This document shows positions 8,884-17,755 of a stretch of 64,000 nt of DNA, piece by piece; position 1 is the stretch's first letter, and each line of letters begins with the position of its first letter. The DNA is from Planctomycetota bacterium (GTDB lineage Bacteria; Planctomycetota; UBA1135; UBA2386). The stretch covers positions 62,001 to 126,000 of the forward strand of contig JAEUHR010000025.1 of assembly GCA_016794425.1 (NCBI GenBank). The letters are read 5' to 3'. A model generated the notes under the pieces. The model had not been told where the DNA came from. It worked only from the letters and a program-made list of their open reading frames with translations, and searched no databases. The translations under genes were made by a program, and so were the position numbers.

Positions 8884-11238
8884 ATGCCCATGGTCCGGTC
8901 CCGCCGCGCGCTGCTCGCCGCAGCCCTGCTGCCCCTGCTCTGTACCAGTTGCGAGCAGGGTCGCCGCGCCGCACCACGGCCGATCGAGTTCGGCATCCGG
9001 CCGGTGGCACCGTCGGTGCCGCAGGGCGCCGACATCGCGCTGCGCGCGGTTGCGACCTGGGCCGACGGCGAGCAGCAGGAAGTCGGCGCGCGCGCCGAGT
9101 GGCGTTCGTCGCTGCCCGCGGTGGCGACCGTCGATGCCGCCGGCGTCGTGACCGGCCGCAGCGTCGGCATCACGACGGTCTCGGCGCGCGATCCGGTGAC
9201 GCGGCTCGAACACGCGGTGCCGCTCGTCGTGACGCCGGCGGTCGTGGCCTCGCTGGCGATCACGCCGCCGAACCCGCAGCTCGCGAACGGCACGACGCTC
9301 GCACTGACGGTGACCGGCACGTGGACCGACGGCACCACGGCGGACCTGACCGGCCTCGTGGTCTGGTCCTCGTCGGCCCCGGCGGTGGCGACCGTCGACG
9401 GCACCGGGCACGTGACCGGCGTGACGCCCGGCACCACGACGATCACCGCGCTGCACCTCGCCACCGGCGTCGCGGCTGCGGTCGCGCTGCAGGTCACGTC
9501 GGCGGTGCTGGTATCGCTGGCGGTGACGCCGGCTCTGCCGTCGATCGCGCTCGGCACGACGCAGCAGTTCACGGCGACCGGGACCTTCAGCGACAGCACG
9601 ACGCAGGACCTGACGGCGCAGGTGACGTGGACGTCCCTGACGCCGGCGACCGCGACGGTCAGCAACGCGAGCGGCACGGAAGGCCTCGCGAGCAGCGCCG
9701 CGCTCGGCACGAACACGGTCCGCGCGACCGATGCGGGCAGCGGCATCCACGGCGAGACCGTGCTGACGGTGACGGCGGCGGTGCTGGTGTCGATCGCGGT
9801 GACGCCGGCCACGCCGTCGATCGCGCTCGGCACGACGCAACAGTTCGCGGCGACGGGGACCTACAGCGACAGCACGACGCAGGACCTGACGACGCAGGTG
9901 ACGTGGACGTCCCTGACGCCGGCGACCGCGACGGTCAGCAACGCGGGTGGCACGGAGGGCCTCGCGACCAGCGCCGCGATCGGCACGACGACGGTCCGCG
10001 CGACCGACGCGGGCAGCGGCATCCACGGCGAGACCGTGCTGACGGTGACGGCGGCGGTGCTGGTGTCGATCGCGGTGACGCCGGCTCTGTCGTCGATCGC
10101 ACTCGGCACGGCGCAACAGTTCGCGGCGACGGGGACCTACAGCGACAGCACGACGCAGGACCTGACGACGCAGGTGACGTGGACGTCCCTGACGCCGGCG
10201 ACCGCGACGGTCAGCAACGCGGGTGGCAGTGAAGGCCTTGCGACCAGCGCCGCGATCGGCACGACGACGGTCCGCGCGACTGATGCCGGCAGCGGCATCC
10301 ACGGCGAGACCGTGCTGACGGTGACGGCGGCGGTGCTGGTGTCGATCGCGGTGACGCCGGCTCTGCCGTCGATCGCGCTCGGCACGACGCAGCAGTTCAC
10401 GGCGACGGGGACCTACAGCGACAGCACGACGCAGGACCTGACGGCACAGGTGACGTGGACGTCCCTGACGCCGGCGACCGCGACGGTCAGCAACGCGGGT
10501 GGCAGCGAAGGCCTCGCGACCAGCGCCGCGGCGGGCACGACGACGATCCGTGCGACCGACGCCGGCAGCGGCATCTACGGCGAGACCGTGCTGACCGTGT
10601 TCAAGGAGGTCGAAGTGGTCGCCGCCGCGGGCGGCAGTTCGGGCACCGGCGTCAGCAGCCTCGCGCTGTCCGTACCCGCCGGCACGGTCGCGGACGACCT
10701 GTTGCTGGCCGCCGTGGCGGTGCGGCCGTCGTCGGCGACGGTCACGCCGCCGAGTGGCTGGACGCTGGTGCGCCGCATCGACAACAGCACCGGCGCCACG
10801 AACTCGCTGCTGGTCTACCGCCGCGCCGCGACCGCCGGCGAACCGGCGAGCCACACGTTCTCGTTCTCGACGTCGACCGGCGGTGCGGGCGGCATCGCGG
10901 CGTTCCGCTGGGTCGACACGGCTGCCCCGATCGACGCCGAGAACGGCCAGAGCAACGCGTCGGGCCTGCTGCACGCAGCGCCGAGCGTCACCAGCACCGA
11001 CGCCGACGCGATGCTGGTCACCGTGCACGCGTTCTCGTCGTCGGCGACGTGGACCGAGCCGACCGGCATGACCGAGGCGTTCGACGTGCGCAGCGAAGCG
11101 AGCGGTGCGACCGGCATCTCGCTGTGCCTGTGCTACCTGCCGTGGCCGACCGCGGGTGCGACCGGCACGCGCACGGCGACCGCGAGCAACGACGCCGACA
11201 CCGGCAACGCCGCGACGATCGTGCTGCGGCGCCGGTAG
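8884..11238 (+). CDS. BIG2 Ig-like repeat lipoprotein
   Basis: This 784-residue surface lipoprotein has a signal sequence ending in the lipobox LCTSC. Residues about 30-205 hold two diverged Ig-like BIG2 domains (for example WRSSLPAVATVDAAGVVTG and WSSSAPAVATVDGTGHVTG). From about residue 207 there are four almost identical 92-residue BIG2 repeats, each containing LGTTQQFxATGTxSDSTTQDLT and WTSLTPATATVSNA. The last about 210 residues form a jelly-roll-like domain (VVAAAGGSSGTGVSSLAL, then TPPSGWTLVRRIDNSTGA) that is common in exported proteins. ATG 8884 or 8890 are both possible. The role is probably adhesive or structural. The rlmH gene follows 26 bp later. Confidence 0.87.
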   Translation: MPMVRSRRALLAAALLPLLCTSCEQGRRAAPRPIEFGIRPVAPSVPQGADIALRAVATWADGEQQEVGARAEWRSSLPAVATVDAAGVVTGRSVGITTVSARDPVTRLEHAVPLVVTPAVVASLAITPPNPQLANGTTLALTVTGTWTDGTTADLTGLVVWSSSAPAVATVDGTGHVTGVTPGTTTITALHLATGVAAAVALQVTSAVLVSLAVTPALPSIALGTTQQFTATGTFSDSTTQDLTAQVTWTSLTPATATVSNASGTEGLASSAALGTNTVRATDAGSGIHGETVLTVTAAVLVSIAVTPATPSIALGTTQQFAATGTYSDSTTQDLTTQVTWTSLTPATATVSNAGGTEGLATSAAIGTTTVRATDAGSGIHGETVLTVTAAVLVSIAVTPALSSIALGTAQQFAATGTYSDSTTQDLTTQVTWTSLTPATATVSNAGGSEGLATSAAIGTTTVRATDAGSGIHGETVLTVTAAVLVSIAVTPALPSIALGTTQQFTATGTYSDSTTQDLTAQVTWTSLTPATATVSNAGGSEGLATSAAAGTTTIRATDAGSGIYGETVLTVFKEVEVVAAAGGSSGTGVSSLALSVPAGTVADDLLLAAVAVRPSSATVTPPSGWTLVRRIDNSTGATNSLLVYRRAATAGEPASHTFSFSTSTGGAGGIAAFRWVDTAAPIDAENGQSNASGLLHAAPSVTSTDADAMLVTVHAFSSSATWTEPTGMTEAFDVRSEASGATGISLCLCYLPWPTAGATGTRTATASNDADTGNAATIVLRRR
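9502..10605 (+). repeat. Four tandem 276-bp coding repeats (BIG2)
   Basis: Units start at 9502, 9778, 10054 and 10330, exactly 276 bp (92 codons) apart, each beginning with gcggtgctggt. Units 2-4 differ at only a handful of sites. Unit 1 has slightly more changes, for example GTFSDS versus GTYSDS. Near identity at synonymous sites indicates recent expansion or ongoing homogenisation. There are no spacers, so this is not a CRISPR array. Confidence 0.95.
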
Positions 11239-11264
11239 CGGCGCGGGTAGCATGCGCCGCGCGC

Positions 11265-11732
11265 ATGAAGCTGCGGCTGCTCACCGTGTCGCATCGCCAG
11301 CCCGAGTGGGTCGCCGCCGGCTGTGCCGAGTACGCGAAGCGGCTGCCGCGCGCCTGGCACTTCGAGCTGGTCGAGGTCCGGCCCGAGCCGCGCCGCGACG
11401 ACGCCGAGAGCGCGCGCGTGCAGGCCGTCGAGGCCGAACGGTTGCGGGCGGCGCTGCCGCGCGGCGGTCGCGTGGTCGCGCTGGACGAGCGCGGCGAGGC
11501 CTGGACCACGGCGCGCTTCGCCGAGCGGCTGCAGGGCTGGCTGCAGGATGCGCGCGACGTCGCGTTCGTGGTCGGCGGCGCCTGCGGGCTCGATCCGGCG
11601 TTCCGCAGCGCGGCCGACCACCGGCTGTCGCTGTCGGCGCTGACGCTGCCGCACGGCCTCGTGCGCGTGCTGTTCGTCGAACAGCTCTACCGCGCGTCGA
11701 CGCTGCTGCAGAGCCATCCGTACCACCGATGA
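11265..11732 (+). CDS. rlmH: 23S rRNA (pseudouridine1915-N3)-methyltransferase RlmH
   Basis: This 155-residue SPOUT-class methyltransferase uses SAM to methylate pseudouridine 1915 in helix 69 of 23S rRNA on assembled ribosomes. The sequence starts MKLRLLTVSHRQPEWVAAGC with the typical EYAKRL following. It has the central LDERGEAWTTARFAERL and the trefoil-knot SAM loop FVVGGACGLD. It ends with LSALTLPHGLVRVLFVEQLYRASTLLQSHPYHR-like residues, the conserved RlmH tail. Length matches the family. Its TGA overlaps the ATG of the next gene (ATGA), coupling two rRNA methyltransferases. Confidence 0.97.
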   Translation: MKLRLLTVSHRQPEWVAAGCAEYAKRLPRAWHFELVEVRPEPRRDDAESARVQAVEAERLRAALPRGGRVVALDERGEAWTTARFAERLQGWLQDARDVAFVVGGACGLDPAFRSAADHRLSLSALTLPHGLVRVLFVEQLYRASTLLQSHPYHR

Positions 11733-13060
11733 GCGACCTCGAACGCGCTGCCGATCGGGCGGCGGCCGCCGTCGGCGGCTGGCTGCAGCACGGCCGGGCG
11801 CCGCGCGATCTGCTGGCGCACGACGCGGCGCTGCGGGGCCGGCCGGCGGCGTTCCGCGCCGCCGCCGCGCTGCTGGTGCGCGAGGCCGTCGCGCACCGGC
11901 GCCGGGTCGAGTTCGCGCTCGGCGGCAGTGCGGGCCTCGCCGGGCTGGCGCCGCGTGCGCATGGCGCCGTGCTGGTCGTCGCGCGGCTGCTCGAACTGCG
12001 CGAACTGCCGGTCGCGGCCGGCAGCGTCCTGCTGCGCCAGCTCGGCGGCCCGGACGGCGTCGACTTCGGTTCGCTCGCGACGGCCGCCGACCGCACCGCG
12101 GCGATCGCCGAGCCGGTGCAGCGGCTGGCGCTCGGCCGGTCGCTGCCGGACTGGGCCGCGCAGCGCTTCGTGGCCACGTTCGGCGCCGATGCCGACGCGG
12201 TCGCGACAGCACTGCTGGAGCCGCCGCCGCGCACGATCCGCGCCAACCCGCTGCGCATCGGCGACCGCGACGGCCTCGTGCGGGCGCTGGCCGCCGAGGC
12301 GGTGGCGGCGACGCCGGCGCGCTGGGCGCCGTTCGCGCTGCACGTGGCCGGCCACGCGGACCTGTTCGCGACCGCGAGCTGGGCGCGCGGCGAGTTCGAA
12401 CAGCAGGACGAAGCGAGCCAGCTCGGTGCGCTCGCGGTCGCGCCGCCGCCGGGCGGGGCCGTGCTCGACCTCTGCGCCGGCACCGGCGGCAAGACGCTGG
12501 CGCTCGCCGCGGCGCTGCAGAACCGCGGCCGGATCCTGGCCGTCGACGTGCACGAACGGCGCCTGGCCGCGCTGCGCGAACGCTGCCGCCGCGCCGGCGT
12601 CGACACCGTGCGCGCGCTGCCGATCGACGACGGGCCGCTGGCCGGTGAAGTGGCGGCGTTCGCGCGCACCGCCGACCGCGTGCTGGTCGACGCGCCGTGC
12701 TCGGGCACCGGGTCGTGGCGGCGGCGGCCCGAGGGGCGCTGGGCGATCACGGCCGCCGACCTGGCCGAACTGACCGCCGTGCAGGACACCCTGCTCGACC
12801 GCGTCGCGCCGCTGCTGCAGCCGGGCGCGCGGCTGGTCTACGCGACCTGTTCGCTGCTGCCGGAGGAGAACGAACAGCGCGTCGCCGCGGCGCTGCAGCG
12901 CTGGCCGCAGCTCGAACCGGTGCGGCTCGCCGAGATCCTCGGTGGCGCCATCGCGCGGCCGATCGCCGATGCCACCGGCACGTACCTGTCGCTGCGGCCC
13001 GACCGGCACGGCTGCGACGGCTTCTTCGCCGCCGTGCTGCGCCGCCGCCGCGCCGGCTGA
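11729..13060 (+). CDS. RsmB/NOP-family rRNA cytosine-C5 methyltransferase
   Basis: This 443-residue SAM-dependent RNA m5C methyltransferase has residues 1-150 forming a NusB-like helical RNA-binding domain (DRAAAAVGGWLQHGRAPRDL onward). The catalytic domain shows SAM motif I VLDLCAGTGGKT, motif IV DAPCSGTGSWRRRPEGRW with one catalytic cysteine, and motif VI VYATCSLLPEEN with the second cysteine. The C-terminus DGFFAAVLRRR is the usual family end. Its start overlaps the rlmH stop by 4 bp. It is probably RsmB (16S C967), but related family members cannot be excluded from sequence alone. Confidence 0.92.
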   Translation: MSDLERAADRAAAAVGGWLQHGRAPRDLLAHDAALRGRPAAFRAAAALLVREAVAHRRRVEFALGGSAGLAGLAPRAHGAVLVVARLLELRELPVAAGSVLLRQLGGPDGVDFGSLATAADRTAAIAEPVQRLALGRSLPDWAAQRFVATFGADADAVATALLEPPPRTIRANPLRIGDRDGLVRALAAEAVAATPARWAPFALHVAGHADLFATASWARGEFEQQDEASQLGALAVAPPPGGAVLDLCAGTGGKTLALAAALQNRGRILAVDVHERRLAALRERCRRAGVDTVRALPIDDGPLAGEVAAFARTADRVLVDAPCSGTGSWRRRPEGRWAITAADLAELTAVQDTLLDRVAPLLQPGARLVYATCSLLPEENEQRVAAALQRWPQLEPVRLAEILGGAIARPIADATGTYLSLRPDRHGCDGFFAAVLRRRRAG

Positions 13061-13099
13061 TTCAGGCGCCGACCCGTCGCTGGCCGATCTCCGGAGTCG

Positions 13100-14959
<1,860 letters not shown>

Positions 14960-15081
14960 CGGCGTGGCGCGGGCGCCTTCGTGGGTCCTGGTTCACGACG
15001 TCGGTCAGGACTGTGCGACGCCAATTGGGTGGGTGGTTTGCCTGCGCACTCTCGGGGATGAGACCTCCGTCCCATGGCGGG

Positions 15082-15110
15082 TTGACGGCATTTGCAACGC
15101 GTGGGAGCAT
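15082..15110 (+). promoter_or_regulatory. Putative sigma-70-like promoter of locus 1
   Basis: TTGACG at 15082-15087 is separated by exactly 17 bases from gAGCAT at 15105-15110. The duplicate locus keeps TTGACG, the 17-base gap and nAGCAT (28562-28590), although the spacer between them has changed at most positions. Conservation of the hexamers amid a diverged spacer is the evidence. The -10 is weak and no start site is known. Confidence 0.4.
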
Positions 15111-15133
15111 CCTCACCGCTTCGGGATCGGCGC

Positions 15134-15210
15134 GAGGTAGAGTCTCCGGGAAGCAGGGGTAGCTGCCCTTGCTGGGACTGTCGGCGCCTTCCCGAGAAAG
15201 TGAGGCAGCC
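15134..15210 (+). promoter_or_regulatory. Structured 5' leader of locus 1, identical to that of locus 2
   Basis: From 15134 through the start codon to 15219 the sequence is identical to 28614-28699, while DNA upstream differs at many sites. The RNA can fold with an outer stem pairing 15143-15146 and 15148-15153 with 15188-15193 and 15194-15197 (ten pairs, one bulge). This encloses a hairpin pairing 15154-15160 with 15165-15171. A Shine-Dalgarno-like gtgagg (15200-15205) lies just outside the outer stem, so folding could affect ribosome access. No known riboswitch consensus is recognised. Confidence 0.5.
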
Positions 15211-15333
15211 ATGAGATCGAGTTCGTCTCCGCTTCTCCGCTTCTCCGCTTCTCCGCTTCTCCGCTTCTCCGCTTCTCCGCTTCTCCGCTTCTCCGCGCTC
15301 GTAGCGCGGCGGCGGGGCGGGTTGCTTGCCTGA
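15211..15333 (+). CDS. Off-phase leader reading frame (40 residues) across the 8-bp repeat
   Basis: The ATG at 15211 follows gtgagg at a five-base gap and is the only well-placed start in this region. In the sequence as given it reads MRSSSSPLLRFSAS, repeats SPLLRFSA three times, and ends at TGA 15331-15333. That frame differs from the 15357-17693 body by the amount removed if one 8-bp unit is lost. Locus 2 has the same ATG and first three codons fused in frame to the end of the same gene. This frame is therefore interpreted as the interrupted 5' end of the downstream gene rather than a separate peptide gene. Confidence 0.6.
   Translation: MRSSSSPLLRFSASPLLRFSASPLLRFSALVARRRGGLLA
15231..15294 (+). 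repeat. Simple-sequence repeat, eight copies of gcttctcc
   Basis: Eight perfect contiguous units of the octamer gcttctcc run from 15231 to 15294, preceded by a partial unit (gtctcc). All three forward frames stay open through the array. Because 8 is not a multiple of 3, each gain or loss of one unit changes the frame downstream. With 7 (or 1, 4, 10) units, ATG 15211 is in frame with the secreted protein body. Confidence 0.95.
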
Positions 15334-15356
15334 GCTTCGTACTCAGTGCAGTCGCG

Positions 15357-17693
15357 ATGGCGCAAGCGCAGGAGGTCTACGCCACGCACGATTCGACGGC
15401 CGGCGTGGTGACGCCCGAGCCGCTCGAGCAGTACCGCGAGGCGTGGGCCGACGTGAAGACGCCGGGCAATGACCGGCAGTACGCAGTGGGAACGATCGAG
15501 GTGCGGAATACCTCGTTCGGGTCACTGTTCTCCGGACAGCCGGCTGTGTTTCTGACCGATCCAGGTGGGTCGTTCCCTACCTCCATCACGTTGCCTCAGG
15601 GTCAGCGCCGCCAGGTCGTGATGGTGCAGTGCACGCGGGCCGAGCCGCTCGCGGCTGGGGTAGCGCCGTTCCAGGACATCGTCTGGCAGAAGTACTTCTA
15701 CGGGGGACGCATCACTGCACCCTTCGAAACCGACCGAGCTACGAACGCCCGCGGCATCGCGGTATGGCCGGAGGCGACTGCTGCGGCGACACGCATCGCG
15801 ATCTGCGGCGAGACCTACGACCAGCGCTTGCCCGGCGCGGCGGGGCAATTCCCAGCCGCGACCGCCCAGGCACCGACCGGCTTCATCTCGGTGCTCGACG
15901 GCGACGGCAACCTGCTCTGGACACACCACGTCTTCGGCAGCAACCCCGAGCACTCGTGCGCGATCACCGACGTCAGCATCCGCGTCGAGCCGGATGGCCG
16001 CGAGACGGTGACCTACTGCGGCATCAGCTCGCACGGTGATCCGGGACCGGGCACGACGCTGTCCCTCGAGCTGCCCGCTGCGTTCCTGCCGGGCGCGGCA
16101 GGGGAGTGGGACGGGATCGTCGGTCGCGTCTCGCGCTTCGGTGGCGGGGTGCCGGCCGTCGAGTTCCACACCAACTTCGATACTGGTCTCGGCGGGCGCG
16201 AAGGCCTGTTCGGCATTGCCGAGGTCGACGTCGACTACCTCGTGCAGCCGATCGTCGACCGGTTCGTGGTAGTCGGATGCTCCACGTTTGGCACGCCGGG
16301 TTCGAGCGGCATCGGCATCTGCTTCGATGCCAGCCCCACGCGCGGACCCTCGCCGGGCAACGACTTGGTCGCCGACAGTCTGGCTTCATTCGGCGGTCTC
16401 GAGCAACAGACGATCGCTCGCGACGTCGTCGTGTTGCGGGACGGCTTCTTCGATTCCGTCACCAGTACCCTCGAGGACATGCTGGCCATCGTGGGGTCGA
16501 CGGATGACCCCGGACTGTTCGTCGGCTTGCCATGGCACCCCGTGTCGCCGCCGACCATCGGTGGCGGCACCGACGGTTTCGTGATGATGGTCGCCGATGA
16601 CGCCACCGGACTCGTGCTCGAAGGAGGGCAGTACTTCGGCGGCACGGGCGACGATGGCTACACCGGCGTGCAGAGCTGGAACGAGTACCCCGACCAGTTC
16701 GTCGCCGCGGGGTTCACGGAGGGGCCTGCCGGCGGTGCCAACCAGGACATGGGCATCACGAGCTACTACCTCGACACCAGCGTCCTCGGCGCGTCGCCGA
16801 CGCAGATCCGCGTCGTGCGGCAGGACCAGATCGGCGGTGCCCTCGGGGCGGGCGCAGGCGGCACGGGTCCCATCGCGGAGCGTCCGGCGGGCATGGGTCT
16901 CGTCAACGCAACGACCGTTGGCCTGGCGTTCCCGACGTTCGGGCTCGACGACCCGGCGGGTGGTGGTGTGGCCGTCGACCAGCGCGCCCGCGTCAACGTG
17001 GCCGGCTACACGGATGCGGCGGACTTCCTCGGCGGCTTCAGCGGTGTGACGGGTCGCGCTCGCGACGCGGCGCTCCCGGCGGACGCGGTGCGGGTGGTGT
17101 TCGACATGTTGCCGCCGGCGCGGGCCGGACAGGCGTTCGGCACCGGCCGTACCGACTTGTCGGGTGACCAGGGTCCGTTCGTGTTGCCAGCCGGACTCAC
17201 CGGCGGGACCACACCGGCCTGTGCGCTGTCGCAGTTCGGCCGTCAGATCGGCGATTCCGCGCCGATCCTGTCGCGCATGCTGCTCGACTACGAGGGCGAC
17301 GCGCCGGCGGCCAACATCGTGACCAACGGCGCGCTGGTCGTGAGCCGCCCGACGAGTGTGGTGTTCACAGCCTGGCAGTGGGACATCCCTGGGGCCGCGG
17401 GGACTCCGGCACCTGGTCTCGTGCTGCTGCCGCCGTTCATGAACGGGGTCGAGGTGTTTGCGCCGAACGCGTTCGTGGTCGGCCCGTTGCTGTTCGCGGG
17501 TGTCGGCTTGCCTGGGCACTCGATTCGGGTGCCGGTGAACTTCGTGGTCCCGCCGCCGCTGCCGGCTCCGGCGATGACCGTGCAGATCTTCTGCTGGTTT
17601 CCGACCAGCCCACCACTGCCGGGCGGCTTGACGTGCGGGCCTAACGAAACGACCGAAACGACGGCGAGCGCGGCCATCTGGTTGCCTCTGTGA
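15357..17693 (+). CDS. Secreted protein of unknown function; true start probably ATG 15211 across a frame-switching repeat
   Basis: The open frame from ATG 15357 gives 778 residues, but it is also open upstream to 15204 with no ATG, GTG or TTG. The upstream residues RVACLSFVLSAVAMAQA form a convincing signal peptide with cleavage near AQA, so the functional start is probably ATG 15211 in a variant with one fewer 8-bp unit. The body is rich in Gly, Asp and Thr and in beta-strand. Repeated blade-like segments (ISVLDGDGNLLWTHHVFG, DDGYTGVQSWNEYPDQFVAAG) resemble SBBP/propeller-type repeats. The C-terminus ends TTASAAIWLPL. No enzymatic motif is recognised. It lies 62 bp before the RCC1 gene. In the given phase, only an unexported internal start at 15357 is available. 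Confidence 0.75.
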   Translation: MAQAQEVYATHDSTAGVVTPEPLEQYREAWADVKTPGNDRQYAVGTIEVRNTSFGSLFSGQPAVFLTDPGGSFPTSITLPQGQRRQVVMVQCTRAEPLAAGVAPFQDIVWQKYFYGGRITAPFETDRATNARGIAVWPEATAAATRIAICGETYDQRLPGAAGQFPAATAQAPTGFISVLDGDGNLLWTHHVFGSNPEHSCAITDVSIRVEPDGRETVTYCGISSHGDPGPGTTLSLELPAAFLPGAAGEWDGIVGRVSRFGGGVPAVEFHTNFDTGLGGREGLFGIAEVDVDYLVQPIVDRFVVVGCSTFGTPGSSGIGICFDASPTRGPSPGNDLVADSLASFGGLEQQTIARDVVVLRDGFFDSVTSTLEDMLAIVGSTDDPGLFVGLPWHPVSPPTIGGGTDGFVMMVADDATGLVLEGGQYFGGTGDDGYTGVQSWNEYPDQFVAAGFTEGPAGGANQDMGITSYYLDTSVLGASPTQIRVVRQDQIGGALGAGAGGTGPIAERPAGMGLVNATTVGLAFPTFGLDDPAGGGVAVDQRARVNVAGYTDAADFLGGFSGVTGRARDAALPADAVRVVFDMLPPARAGQAFGTGRTDLSGDQGPFVLPAGLTGGTTPACALSQFGRQIGDSAPILSRMLLDYEGDAPAANIVTNGALVVSRPTSVVFTAWQWDIPGAAGTPAPGLVLLPPFMNGVEVFAPNAFVVGPLLFAGVGLPGHSIRVPVNFVVPPPLPAPAMTVQIFCWFPTSPPLPGGLTCGPNETTETTASAAIWLPL

Positions 17694-17716
17694 TGGACTG
17701 CAGTCCGTGAGAATCC

Positions 17717-17736
17717 CACCGGGCTCACGCCTGGTG
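17717..17736 (+). promoter_or_regulatory. Intercistronic hairpin before the RCC1 gene
   Basis: CACCGGGC (17717-17724) can pair with GCCTGGTG (17729-17736) around the loop tcac, eight pairs including one G-U. In locus 2 the same site keeps seven pairs: one arm change breaks a pair while another turns the G-U into G-C. The RCC1 ribosome-binding site agagagg follows at about 17742. It may act as an RNA-processing or translation-control element. Confidence 0.3.
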
Positions 17737-17755
17737 GTGCAAGAGAGGTGCTCTA

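Noticed and set aside
9502..10605. 276-bp repeats as a mobile or CRISPR element
   Set aside because: They are contiguous, in frame, and encode complete BIG2 domains of one protein.
15134..15210. Leader as a known riboswitch (c-di-GMP, SAM, TPP, cobalamin, FMN)
   Set aside because: None of the consensus core sequences is present; it is left as an unknown structured leader.
15231..15294. Repeat array as a CRISPR or minisatellite of no coding effect
   Set aside because: The unit is 8 bp without spacers, and the array lies between a start codon and its signal peptide; a coding-frame effect explains more of the data.
15357..15359. ATG 15357 as the normal start of the 778-residue protein
   Set aside because: It would cut the signal peptide in its hydrophobic core, has no ribosome-binding site, and locus 2 shows the gene starting at the 15211-type ATG.
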